Of a stretch of DNA of 64,000 nt, positions 1 through 8,576 are shown piece by piece. Origin of the DNA: JBFXJF01 sp050175155. GTDB taxonomy: Bacteria > Bacillota > Bacilli > Tepidibacillales > Tepidibacillaceae. The notes under the pieces were generated by a model. That model searched no databases. It saw only the letters and a program-made list of their open reading frames with translations, and was not told where the DNA came from. The stretch lies in assembly GCA_050175155.1 (NCBI GenBank), contig JBFXJF010000010.1, forward strand, positions 13,021 through 77,020. Reading direction: 5' to 3'. Every line of letters starts with the position of its first letter. Position 1 is the stretch's first letter. A program made the position numbers and the translations under genes.

Positions 1-15
1 TCCCTATAATATAAA

Positions 16-54
16 AACTTGCTTATAAGTGATTATCTCACTCATAAGCAAGTT
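16..54 (-). terminator. Intrinsic terminator of murAA
   Basis: A 16-bp stem (AACTTGCTTATAAGTG pairing with CACTCATAAGCAAGTT, one G-U pair) lies just past the murAA stop. Read on the minus strand it is followed by TTTTTATATTAT. It should end the ywmB-murAA transcript. Confidence 0.85.
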
Positions 55-64
55 CATTTTTTAT

Positions 65-1381
65 TTATATCATCCGCAGAGGCTGTAAATCCTCAATTTT
101 GCCCTCTGAAGTCTTATCTTCCTTCTCTTTAACCCTTTTTATATCAGCACCCAGTGCTTTTAGTTTCCCTACTATGTCCACGTAACCACGATCAATGTGA
201 TGTAAGCCGGATACCTCCGTTTGACCATCAGCAATTAGTCCAGCTAGAATTAGTGCCGAACCTGCCCTTAAATCTGTTGCTTGAACTTTTGCTCCTTTTA
301 GCTTACAGTTTCCTTCAATTATTGCAGTTCGACCCTGAATCTTTATGTGGGCATTCATACGTTCAAATTCCTCGACGTGCATATATCTATTTTCAAATAC
401 CGTTTCTGTTATAATGCTAGTTCCAGAGGCGGTTAATAATAAAGCCATCATTTGTGACTGCATATCCGTTGGAAATCCAGGATGTGGAAGTGTTTTTACG
501 TCTACCCCTTTTAATACCTTATTTACTTTTACTCTTATCCCTGTTTCTTCCTCGTTTATCTCAACGCCCATTTCTTCTAACTTAGCTATTAGTGGTTTAA
601 GATGATCTATAATCGCGTTTTCAATTAAAACATCTCCCCCTGTAATAGCGGCACCTATCATATATGTTCCTGCTTCGATTCTGTCAGATATTACAGTATG
701 TTTTATAGAGGTTAACTCCTCGACTCCTTCAATTCTAATGTTACCTGTCCCAGCTCCCCTGATTTTAGCACCCATTCCATTAAGGAAGTTAGCTAAATCA
801 ACTATTTCAGGTTCTTGTGCAGCATTTTCAATTGTTGTAATACCTTTGGCAAGTGTTGCTGCCATCATTATGTTTTCAGTTGCTCCGACGCTCGCATAGT
901 CGAGATAAATTTTTGTACCTTTTAATCTTCCATCAACTTTTGCATCAATATACCCTTGCCCAATACTAATCGTTGCTCCCATAGCCTCAAATCCCTTAAG
1001 GTGTTGATCCACTGGTCTGCTTCCGATTGCACATCCACCAGGAAGTGCCACGCGCGCGTGACCCTCTCTTGCAAGTAAAGGTCCAATAACTAAGAATGAT
1101 GCTCGCATTTTTCTTACTAGATCATAAGGAGCCTCAGTTCTAAGAATTTTTTCTGCAGAAGTTTTAATAATATTGTTTTCATAATTAACTTTTACACCGA
1201 TAAAAGTTAATACCTCTATTATTGTGTTTACATCATCAAGGGCAGGAATATCATAGATAATAGTTTCCCCTCTTCGCCCCAAAATTGAGGCGGCAAGTAT
1301 TGGTAGTACAGCGTTTTTCGCTCCTTGTACTTTTACACTACCCGATAGTTGTTTCCCACCGCGGATTATTATCTTATCCAA
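65..1381 (-). CDS. murAA: UDP-N-acetylglucosamine 1-carboxyvinyltransferase (MurAA)
   Basis: This 438-residue enzyme transfers enolpyruvate from PEP to UDP-GlcNAc, the first committed step of peptidoglycan precursor synthesis in the cytoplasm. The PGGCAIGSRPVDQH loop carries the catalytic cysteine at about residue 117, the residue attacked by fosfomycin, so the enzyme should be fosfomycin sensitive. The start MDKIIIRGG is typical of the family. It lies 36 bp downstream of ywmB, as in B. subtilis, and is followed by a strong terminator. A second paralogue (murZ) lies at 37263-38516. The C-terminal tail beyond the usual end is charged (about 20 residues). Assignment as the AA rather than the Z paralogue rests on the ywmB neighbour. 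Confidence 0.95.
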   Translation of the reverse strand: MDKIIIRGGKQLSGSVKVQGAKNAVLPILAASILGRRGETIIYDIPALDDVNTIIEVLTFIGVKVNYENNIIKTSAEKILRTEAPYDLVRKMRASFLVIGPLLAREGHARVALPGGCAIGSRPVDQHLKGFEAMGATISIGQGYIDAKVDGRLKGTKIYLDYASVGATENIMMAATLAKGITTIENAAQEPEIVDLANFLNGMGAKIRGAGTGNIRIEGVEELTSIKHTVISDRIEAGTYMIGAAITGGDVLIENAIIDHLKPLIAKLEEMGVEINEEETGIRVKVNKVLKGVDVKTLPHPGFPTDMQSQMMALLLTASGTSIITETVFENRYMHVEEFERMNAHIKIQGRTAIIEGNCKLKGAKVQATDLRAGSALILAGLIADGQTEVSGLHHIDRGYVDIVGKLKALGADIKRVKEKEDKTSEGKIEDLQPLRMI

Positions 1382-1417
1382 CGTGCTTCCCTCCGCGTTA
1401 TTATTTTTCTTATATCA

Positions 1418-2143
1418 TTAGTATTCAACGACGATAATAGGTGTTCCCATAGTTACCTTAGTTTTTTGCATAACAAAACTACTATGGGTAGCCACTTGAT
1501 AATTCATCATTTTTTTACCAGTCATAATGTTAGTCTCTATGTTAGGTGTGTACGCTGATATACTTTTAACTAATTCCGTATCAAGTCTTTCTACTTCTTT
1601 AGCTCCAATTTCGTCTAATATTCCACCAATTAAGACGAGTTGGTCTGTATTACTTAGTTTAACATTGATATTTCCCTGAACACAAGAGTTAATTTTTATG
1701 ATAAATGCAAGCCCTTGTAAATTTTTATCAAGATAATTATAATTTTTTTCTAACTCTTTAAGCGAATCTGTTCCAATTAGTTTAAAACTGATGTATAATT
1801 CTGCGCCATGCTTAAGTATTCTAAGTTCTGTTTCTGTCTTTTCCCCCCAGATTCCTTTACTTAAGTAGACTTTTTCATTGTTTAAATCTATTAGATTCTT
1901 TGAAATGGGAACATCTAATATTATGCTAAATCTTCTACCTGTGGCTAGTAACTCATTTTCTCCTTGATATTGACCGATTGGTGAACTAAAACTTAAGGAG
2001 TATGTTTCTAAATCTGCTCCTGTTTTATTAAATGCATCTATTAGAACTTCGATGTCCTGATTTTTATCTATTTCGATAGTGAACCCTAGTAAAAATATCA
2101 TAGATACAAGTAATAAAATAATTATCTTATTATGATTACCCAT
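1418..2143 (-). CDS. ywmB: YwmB-family exported protein
   Basis: This 241-residue protein begins with an N-terminal hydrophobic segment (about residues 7-23) that looks like a signal peptide or anchor. The rest matches the YwmB family in length and context; the family has a TATA-binding-protein-like fold by structure, and its function is unknown. The call rests mainly on synteny: in B. subtilis ywmB directly precedes murAA. It is probably cotranscribed with murAA (36-bp gap). I see no catalytic motif, so no enzymatic role is proposed. Confidence 0.75.
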   Translation of the reverse strand: MGNHNKIIILLLVSMIFLLGFTIEIDKNQDIEVLIDAFNKTGADLETYSLSFSSPIGQYQGENELLATGRRFSIILDVPISKNLIDLNNEKVYLSKGIWGEKTETELRILKHGAELYISFKLIGTDSLKELEKNYNYLDKNLQGLAFIIKINSCVQGNINVKLSNTDQLVLIGGILDEIGAKEVERLDTELVKSISAYTPNIETNIMTGKKMMNYQVATHSSFVMQKTKVTMGTPIIVVEY

Positions 2144-2233
2144 TTTTTATTTCTCCTCTCGAACAATCTCTTTTCTTTCTTTATAACCATTGTTCACAGA
2201 AATAAATCTAGTTATACCCTTAAACAACAAAAA

Positions 2234-2255
2234 AACCTGATTTACTAATCAGGTT
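2234..2255 (-). terminator. Terminator after ywzB
   Basis: A perfect 9-bp stem (AACCTGATT / AATCAGGTT, loop TACT) is followed on the minus strand by seven T. It ends the ywzB transcript. A wider 10-bp inverted repeat (TAAACAACAA at 2221-2230 and TTGTTGTTTA at 2272-2281) encloses it. Confidence 0.85.
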
Positions 2256-2256
2256 T

Positions 2257-2270
2257 CAGACTGCTGAAAG
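2257..2270 (-). repeat. Terminator-adjacent motif copy (CTTTCAGCAGTCTG)
   Basis: On the minus strand this motif lies between the ywzB stop codon and the terminator stem. It matches the end of the interspersed element at 38590-38712 (TTTTCAACAGTCTG) with small differences. Related copies also abut terminators at 34553-34568 and 48819-48833. Confidence 0.5.
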
Positions 2271-2278
2271 GTTGTTGT

Positions 2279-2509
2279 TTAAAACAAATTCCTTATATTA
2301 ATTGACCAACTGAGGTAGTCGGTAAAAAATCTTGCTAATTGATAACCTAGCACAATAGATAAAATAATCTGCAATGACTTGGCTTGTGGACTTTTTGCAT
2401 TATAAGTAAAAATATCGAATCTTACTGCTAATAATGCCCACCAAGTAAGTGCTATACAAATAATCGTAATTGTTACGCTCAATAAGCCTTCATACCCCAT
2501 GTACTCCAA
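2279..2509 (-). CDS. ywzB: DUF1146 membrane protein YwzB
   Basis: This 76-residue protein has two predicted membrane helices (about residues 9-29 and 44-64) and the family feature of a short basic/aromatic linker (RFDIFTYNAKSPQAK). DUF1146/YwzB proteins have no known function. In B. subtilis ywzB lies between atpC and ywmB, and here it still precedes ywmB although two proteases and the nuo operon now lie between it and atpC. A terminator follows the stop. Confidence 0.8.
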   Translation of the reverse strand: MEYMGYEGLLSVTITIICIALTWWALLAVRFDIFTYNAKSPQAKSLQIILSIVLGYQLARFFTDYLSWSINIRNLF

Positions 2510-2522
2510 AGTTATCCCCCTA

Positions 2523-5402
2523 TCACATTTGCACGTTAAAATAATTGTAATTAATTACATCGTCTAAAATTAAGAGAAACTCTGCTCTAGATATTGAAGC
2601 ATACGGTACTATATTTATATCTGCTACTATTCTAGTAATTATGCTAATATCTAGCTCTTTATTAATGTTAGCTAAAATCACAGCGAGAGCCTCTGGGCTT
2701 AAGTTATCATTTGGTCTAAATGTATTATCCTCGTATCCAGACATTATTTCCGCTTGAATTACTTTTGCTACTGCTGAATAGTTAGCATCATCTTTACTAA
2801 TATCACTATAGGATATTTCGCTTTCAGTAGTTAGTAAAAGCTTTTTACTTACAGTATCAGCTATTTCGCCCCTTGTAATATCTTGGTCAGGCTTAAATGT
2901 ATGGTCCTCGTAACCAGTTATAAATCCATTCTCGTAATATTCCAAAATTAAATCCTTAGCAAAGTGATCTTGAATATCTATAAAGTCTCCAAGCATTTCA
3001 ATTTTTGTATAATTAAAATTATATTTAACATTGCTCTCAGTAGAATTAATTCTTAAATAGTAAGTGCCCTCTTCAAGAATGTTTTTTTGGTCCCAATTCG
3101 CAACTGACTCTGACCAAATAACATCATATTTATTACCATATAAAGTGGTTTGAATATTACTGTCTGCTTTAAAATTAAACTCCAAATATGAGCGCTTAAA
3201 TACATCATATTTATACCAATCATAATCCTTATCGTCATTTATCACTCCGCTAATCATCTGTTTTGGGAAATTTATTCCTGTTGCCTGTATTGACAAATCA
3301 TTAGGTTCAGAAGGATCCCTATCATTGGATTTTAAAATTAATTTTAATTCATACTCTCCCGTAATTATGTTGTTATTATAATCAGTAACCCTAATCAGAT
3401 ATTCACCAGGAGTACAATTAAGATATCCAAACTCTGCCTTCCCTGCATTATTGTAATCTATTTCTGACCCAATTCCCCCTACCGGCTGTATCCATAATAC
3501 TGGATCGGCTGCATCAGATGTAACTTTAACCTCGGCAGATAGGGTTCCGTTTATCGGAATGTAGATTCTATACCATTCTTCATCGTAAGCCTTACTAAAA
3601 GTACCAACTATAGGATTACTGATGTTGTCAATTTGATATGCATTCCATGGCCTATCATTAGATTCGTATTTATCTTGATAAATTGTATAATTATTCGTCA
3701 TAACATAATTAATAGGTTCTATTTCAGACTCTATTTCTGTTTCTAGTGGTTCTAAGCTATACTTAATTTTTAAGTAATATGAGCCTTTTGAAAGATCTAA
3801 GTTTAGCAATTGCTTGTTGCGAATCTGGTATACCATATATGGAATAGGTTCATCGATTTCTACTATCTCATCTATTTCTACTATCTCGTCTATCTCATCT
3901 ATCTCATCTATCTCATCGATTTCCTCAATTTCTTCAATTTCAGCTATTTCATCTATCTCAGCTATTTCATCAGTTTTTTCAATAATCTGGTCTTTAAGAT
4001 AAATTTCTACCTGAATACCCTCTGCGCTATAGCGCTCTAAGGAGATATCTATATTAATATGACCATCATAGTCAAGGTCAATTCGATACCAATCTATATC
4101 TGTAGATGAGCTTAATTGTGCATTAAAAGTATCCCCAATTGGATAGAAATGAGCAAAATTACTTGTACCGTTTGGTTCATAACCATCTGCTAACTTATTT
4201 AAGTCCATACTTAATGCATTTTCTATATTAATTCTGCCATATCCTGTTCTTAAATCCCAACCACTTTCTCCTACGTCATCAGCAGAGAACTTAATTATCT
4301 CAGCTACCTCCTTAGGTGTTAAGTCCGGGTATTTTTGGTACAGAAATGCCGCCAATCCAGCAACTTGTGGAGCAGCCATTGAAGTACCTGAATTAGCAAC
4401 ATATCCTCCCCCAAGATTTGTAGTAAATATTCCTTCACCTGAAGCAACGACATCAATTTGTTGCCCAAAATTAGAATATTCAACATAACCATCTAACCTA
4501 TCAACTGCACCTACTGCTAAAACATTGGTTAAAGCGGAAGGATAATTTAAGTCAGAGCCTTTGTTGCCGACTGCTGCAACAACTAATACCCCATTCTCTT
4601 CAGCATAATTAACTGCTTCATACATAAATGGTGTATAGATTGTTTCACCAGATGCAAGAAGGATAATATCTACACCATTATCTACAGCATATCTTATTCC
4701 TTGCCCAACAAAGAAAGAATCGCCGTCACCTTCACTATCTAATACTTTTATTGGCATAATTTTTGTATTACGTGTTATTCCACTAATACCCTGCGTGTTA
4801 TCACTAACTGCAGCAACTATTCCCGCCACATTTGTTCCATGACCATTATCGTCTATTGGTAACAAACTTTTATCTAGTAAATTAACACCACCAACTATTT
4901 TCCCTTGTAGATCCTGGTGGTTATAATCGATTCCAGTGTCCAATATCCCAATAATAACTTCTTTTGTTAGATTTTCTTCCCAGCCTTTTTCTGCTTTTAT
5001 TTGTTGTAGGTAATATTGCTCAGGAAAATATTTATCATTTGGTACGTTAGATATACTAAGAGAAGTATTTGGTTGAATATATTCGATTTCTGGGTTATCC
5101 TTCCATTGGTTAAGCCATTCGTTAATAATTATATCATCGTTTAGTTGTATTCTCATTATTCCTTGCGAAGGTATCCAGTCTAGTATTGTTACTTGTTCTA
5201 ATATCTCCTCTTTATATTGGCCCTTCCATTTTATAATCCATTCATTCTTCTTATTGTTTTCTATATCTTGTATATTTTCCGTATTCTTTGTTATATTTTC
5301 ATTCTCTTGTTGAGTAACACTAAGACAGCCAAAAGTAATAGCTGCAGTTAACAACAATAGTATTAGAATTAATAATAAAGTTTTTCTGCTGAATTTTTTC
5401 AA
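2523..5402 (-). CDS. S8 subtilisin-like serine protease with SLH repeats
   Basis: This is a 959-residue secreted protease. A hydrophobic leader ends in ITFGC (Cys26), which could be a lipobox or simply a signal peptide. After a propeptide-like region comes the subtilase domain with the complete triad: Asp in ILDTGID (about 155), His in NGHGTNVAG (about 187) and Ser in SGTSMAAP (about 338). Next come PPC-like beta domains that each start near 'YEPNGTS', 'YESNDRP' or 'SEPNDLS', and a C-terminal block of SLH-type repeats (from about residue 808; GYEDHTFKPDQDITRGE and GYEDNTFRPNDNLSP) for cell-wall anchoring. An acidic (D/E)EI repeat of about 45 residues interrupts the first PPC-like domain. It is 13 bp upstream of ywzB. 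Its substrate is unknown. Confidence 0.9.
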   Translation of the reverse strand: MKKFSRKTLLLILILLLLTAAITFGCLSVTQQENENITKNTENIQDIENNKKNEWIIKWKGQYKEEILEQVTILDWIPSQGIMRIQLNDDIIINEWLNQWKDNPEIEYIQPNTSLSISNVPNDKYFPEQYYLQQIKAEKGWEENLTKEVIIGILDTGIDYNHQDLQGKIVGGVNLLDKSLLPIDDNGHGTNVAGIVAAVSDNTQGISGITRNTKIMPIKVLDSEGDGDSFFVGQGIRYAVDNGVDIILLASGETIYTPFMYEAVNYAEENGVLVVAAVGNKGSDLNYPSALTNVLAVGAVDRLDGYVEYSNFGQQIDVVASGEGIFTTNLGGGYVANSGTSMAAPQVAGLAAFLYQKYPDLTPKEVAEIIKFSADDVGESGWDLRTGYGRINIENALSMDLNKLADGYEPNGTSNFAHFYPIGDTFNAQLSSSTDIDWYRIDLDYDGHINIDISLERYSAEGIQVEIYLKDQIIEKTDEIAEIDEIAEIEEIEEIDEIDEIDEIDEIVEIDEIVEIDEPIPYMVYQIRNKQLLNLDLSKGSYYLKIKYSLEPLETEIESEIEPINYVMTNNYTIYQDKYESNDRPWNAYQIDNISNPIVGTFSKAYDEEWYRIYIPINGTLSAEVKVTSDAADPVLWIQPVGGIGSEIDYNNAGKAEFGYLNCTPGEYLIRVTDYNNNIITGEYELKLILKSNDRDPSEPNDLSIQATGINFPKQMISGVINDDKDYDWYKYDVFKRSYLEFNFKADSNIQTTLYGNKYDVIWSESVANWDQKNILEEGTYYLRINSTESNVKYNFNYTKIEMLGDFIDIQDHFAKDLILEYYENGFITGYEDHTFKPDQDITRGEIADTVSKKLLLTTESEISYSDISKDDANYSAVAKVIQAEIMSGYEDNTFRPNDNLSPEALAVILANINKELDISIITRIVADINIVPYASISRAEFLLILDDVINYNYFNVQM
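3850..3990 (-). repeat. 9-bp-period microsatellite inside the S8 protease gene
   Basis: The DNA is built of near-identical 9-nt units (plus strand TCATCTATC type) encoding consecutive Asp-Glu-Ile, Ala-Glu-Ile, Glu-Glu-Ile and Val-Glu-Ile triplets. The tract spans roughly residues 471-517, lies in frame within the protease, and is likely to vary in length by replication slippage. Confidence 0.85.
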
Positions 5403-5461
5403 TCTAATTCACTCCACAAATGCACATTTGCTTTCTTTCTAATAAAAATAATTATAACATT

Positions 5462-6880
5462 TTAAGGATAAAAAATGGATAATGTTTGTTTATCGTTTAT
5501 TATTAATAACTCTTTGAATAATAGATTTAGCTGTTCTAAGCTTATATAAGATTTACCATTTTCTATTATTAATCCATTAGATGCGTCAATTTGCAGGTTT
5601 ATCTGTTCATTGCCTAGTAGTATTTTAATTGTCTTCTGTTTAGAACTATAGATAATATTACCATCAAAGTAGTTAATCATCTCTCTTAATGCTATATAAT
5701 CTTGTCCTGATTTTTGAATCCAACTACTATTTATTACAGGCATATATTCCTTATAACTATTATTACCCTCCAATATTAACAGCGCTGTTGTTATTTGTTT
5801 TTCAGCGTCTGCTACTATGACGTCTGGCTTTATACCAACCTCGTTCATTTTATTCTTATTAGGAGTAAAGTATTCGTTTACGGTTAGTTTTAAATATCCA
5901 CCATTATCTAAGGAAATTAAGTTCTGTACTGTTCCTTTGCCATATGAATTCTCTCCAACTATTGTAGCTTTATTATAATCCTTTAATGCACCCGCTAATA
6001 TTTCTGAAGCGCTCGCTGAGCCACCATCTATTAATACTATCAATGGAAGATCCCAGTTGACACCATTGCTTATAGCTAATTCTTGTTCATTTCCTAAGTT
6101 GTCCTTCACATAAACGATTGGTCCATTTTCGATAAATAGAGAAGATACGTTAAGAGCGGCATTCAGATAACCCCCTGGATTACCCCTTAAGTCCAAAATT
6201 AAATTTTCCATACCTTTCTCTTTTAACATAGCTAAATCTGCAGCTACATCATTATCTACTTGACTGCTAAATGTATATATTCTTAAATATCCTGTATCTT
6301 CTGTTAACATGTCCGCTTCCGTACTCGGAAGTTGAATGCTAGCTCTTACAACTTCTACAGTAAACTCTTCTGCGTTTCGAATGAAGGTTATTTGAACTGT
6401 TGTTCCTTCTTTACCTCTAATTAAATCCGCAGCTTCCTCTGTGCTTTTGCCTTTTATGCTTATCCCGTCCACATGAGTAATTAGATCCCCTGCCTTTAAC
6501 CCAGCTGCTTCTGCCGGTGATCCTATTATTGGTGATTGTACTCCTATATAATCATCCTTCTCCTGAATATATATTCCTATACCTGTAAACGAGCCATCAA
6601 TATCGCCAATAAACTCCTGATATTCCTCTTCCGTAAAATATTTAGTATGTGGATCTTCCAATGACTCAATCATTCCATTGATTGCACCTTTGGTCAATGT
6701 ATCATAATCAACGCCGCTTATATGATATTCCTTAATTAAGCTATATATTTCAGCAAGAATATCTAGTTGATGTTGTGTATAGTCTGTAGCTTTACTAACA
6801 TAAGGAATTGAAAAAATAATTGCTACTGCAAGTGTTAGTATTAATAGCTTCTTCTTGTGATGTTTCCAAATTTTTCTCAT
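5462..6880 (-). CDS. S41 C-terminal processing peptidase (CtpB-like)
   Basis: This 472-residue protease has one N-terminal membrane helix (about residues 11-28), a PDZ domain (about 95-180, with AGLKAGDLI) and an S41 catalytic domain. The Ser/Lys dyad can be seen as GGSASASEILAGAL (about 285-298) and SYGKGTVQ (about 312). Such enzymes cleave exported proteins at the outer face of the membrane; in B. subtilis CtpB cleaves SpoIVFA during sporulation. The last about 90 residues resemble a copper-amine-oxidase-N-terminal-like module (LREMINYF ... SYISLEQLNLLF) rather than the peptidoglycan-binding domain often found here. It stands alone between nuoN and the S8 protease. Equivalence to CtpB specifically is inferred. 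Confidence 0.85.
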   Translation of the reverse strand: MRKIWKHHKKKLLILTLAVAIIFSIPYVSKATDYTQHQLDILAEIYSLIKEYHISGVDYDTLTKGAINGMIESLEDPHTKYFTEEEYQEFIGDIDGSFTGIGIYIQEKDDYIGVQSPIIGSPAEAAGLKAGDLITHVDGISIKGKSTEEAADLIRGKEGTTVQITFIRNAEEFTVEVVRASIQLPSTEADMLTEDTGYLRIYTFSSQVDNDVAADLAMLKEKGMENLILDLRGNPGGYLNAALNVSSLFIENGPIVYVKDNLGNEQELAISNGVNWDLPLIVLIDGGSASASEILAGALKDYNKATIVGENSYGKGTVQNLISLDNGGYLKLTVNEYFTPNKNKMNEVGIKPDVIVADAEKQITTALLILEGNNSYKEYMPVINSSWIQKSGQDYIALREMINYFDGNIIYSSKQKTIKILLGNEQINLQIDASNGLIIENGKSYISLEQLNLLFKELLIINDKQTLSIFYP

Positions 6881-6968
6881 GAGTAAGTCATCTCCTTTTA
6901 ACTGAATTATTATTCGTCACAAATACTATATATCCTTTATTAAATTATTACCATTTTTTTAAAAACTG

Positions 6969-6999
6969 AAAATCCATTCAGCAATACTGAATGGATTTT
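6969..6999 (-). terminator. Terminator of the nuo operon
   Basis: A 13-bp stem (AAAATCCATTCAG / CTGAATGGATTTT) lies about 25 bp past the nuoN stop. The minus-strand continuation is CAGTTTTTTT, an imperfect but T-rich tract. Confidence 0.75.
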
Positions 7000-7024
7000 A
7001 AAAAATTAATTTTTATAATTAAAG

Positions 7025-8572
7025 CTACATTCCAATCCCAACTGTAAATAAATCTACAAAATTAAAGTGGGTGTTGATAAAATTAAAAATAGTATTAGGG
7101 AAGATACCTAATAAAACGGTTGCTAAGAATAAAATAAGAATTACTAATTGTAAGGAATGTGAAATTTTTACTCTTGCCTCTGTTTCTCCGGGTCTCATAT
7201 ACATCTGTTTTATGATACCAAAGTAGTAGAAGTAAGAAATCACACTTGTTACAAGCATTATTCCTGCTAATATATACGAATCCGCTGTAATTGCACTAAT
7301 AAATATATTGAATTTTGCTATAAATCCAATCGTTACTGGCAAGCCAGCTAGAGATAGTAAAAATGTTGTCATTGCAATTCCTAATAGTGGGCTTCGATGA
7401 TATAAACCCCTAAATGAACTTATATCCTCACTGTTAGCGTCCCTATTAACAATAGTTATAATTGTGAATGCCCCTAAGTTAACAATTAGATAAGCAATTA
7501 AGTAAAATATTATATTTGAAACTTCTAAGTCAATATATTCAATACCAAGCATTGTCGCTAGAGGGATTATTATATACCCAGCTTGTGCAACACTTGATAA
7601 CGCGAATAACCTTTTTATATTTGTTTGCAAAAGAGCTAATGTATTTCCGACAATCATTGTTAGTCCAGCTATTACTGCAAATATTATCGTAATTTCATCA
7701 AATAAGAAAAATGTATATATAGGAGTGTCGTTAACAACCTCTATCTCCGTAACCAACAACCCGAAGCTTGTAAGAAATATACGAACAATTATTGCAAACC
7801 CTGCTGCTTTTGATACAACTGATAAGAAAGCAGTAATTGGTGTAGGGGCCCCTTCATACACATCAAGTGTCCACATATATGATGGAACTACAGAAATTTT
7901 ATAACTTAATCCCACAAACATTAGTACAAATCCTATATACGTAAAGAAACTAAACCCACCATGAAATACGTCCGGAAGTCTTTCAGCAATTACAAATAGG
8001 TTAGTAGAGCCTGTTATTCCATATATAAAGGATGTACCGTAAATGAATATTGCCGAGGAAACTCCACCTGTAAGTATATACTTAAATGAAGCCTCGTTTG
8101 ACTTAATGCTTTTCTTTCTAATACCTACCAATATATACGATGAAAAACTTAGTAACTCTAAACCAATATATAGTGTTATTAAGTCAGCTGATGAAGCCAT
8201 TAGCATTGATCCTAACAATGCCGTTAGTAGGAGGTAGTAGTATTCTCCATCATCCTTAATTTCGTTTTTATCCATATCATTAATTGATAGGACGAAAACT
8301 ATTCCGGCACCAACTAAGAAGATAAGTTTAAAGAAACTCCCAAAACTATCTACACGGTATGAGTTGTTAAGCAAATATTCTACATGACCTAAATTCATTT
8401 GTTGCAGTGTAAAATATATTGCTATGATTATACCCACGAAGCCAGCCCAGCCCAAAATTCTACGATCAGTTTTATTAGGCATGAATAAATCAACTATGGT
8501 GATTACTGTTGCAAATATAACTATTGTAAACTCAGGTGCAAGTAACGCCCAATTCAGTTCTAATAGATTCAT
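7025..8572 (-). CDS. nuoN: NADH-quinone oxidoreductase subunit N
   Basis: This 515-residue polytopic protein has about 14 membrane helices and belongs to the antiporter-like (Mrp-type) subunits of complex I. It forms one of the proton-pumping modules in the membrane arm. The conserved lysine/glutamate-bearing helices are recognisable (for example LYIGLELLSFSSYILVG and SYKISVVPSYMWTLDVYEGAP). It is the last gene of the nuo operon, 4 bp after nuoM, and a terminator follows. Confidence 0.95.
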   Translation of the reverse strand: MNLLELNWALLAPEFTIVIFATVITIVDLFMPNKTDRRILGWAGFVGIIIAIYFTLQQMNLGHVEYLLNNSYRVDSFGSFFKLIFLVGAGIVFVLSINDMDKNEIKDDGEYYYLLLTALLGSMLMASSADLITLYIGLELLSFSSYILVGIRKKSIKSNEASFKYILTGGVSSAIFIYGTSFIYGITGSTNLFVIAERLPDVFHGGFSFFTYIGFVLMFVGLSYKISVVPSYMWTLDVYEGAPTPITAFLSVVSKAAGFAIIVRIFLTSFGLLVTEIEVVNDTPIYTFFLFDEITIIFAVIAGLTMIVGNTLALLQTNIKRLFALSSVAQAGYIIIPLATMLGIEYIDLEVSNIIFYLIAYLIVNLGAFTIITIVNRDANSEDISSFRGLYHRSPLLGIAMTTFLLSLAGLPVTIGFIAKFNIFISAITADSYILAGIMLVTSVISYFYYFGIIKQMYMRPGETEARVKISHSLQLVILILFLATVLLGIFPNTIFNFINTHFNFVDLFTVGIGM

Positions 8573-8576
8573 CCGC

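Noticed and set aside
3810..4040. Plus-strand open frames over the S8 protease repeat
   Set aside because: They are the antisense reading of the (D/E)EI microsatellite (runs of Ile/Ser/Tyr), without ribosome sites or homology.
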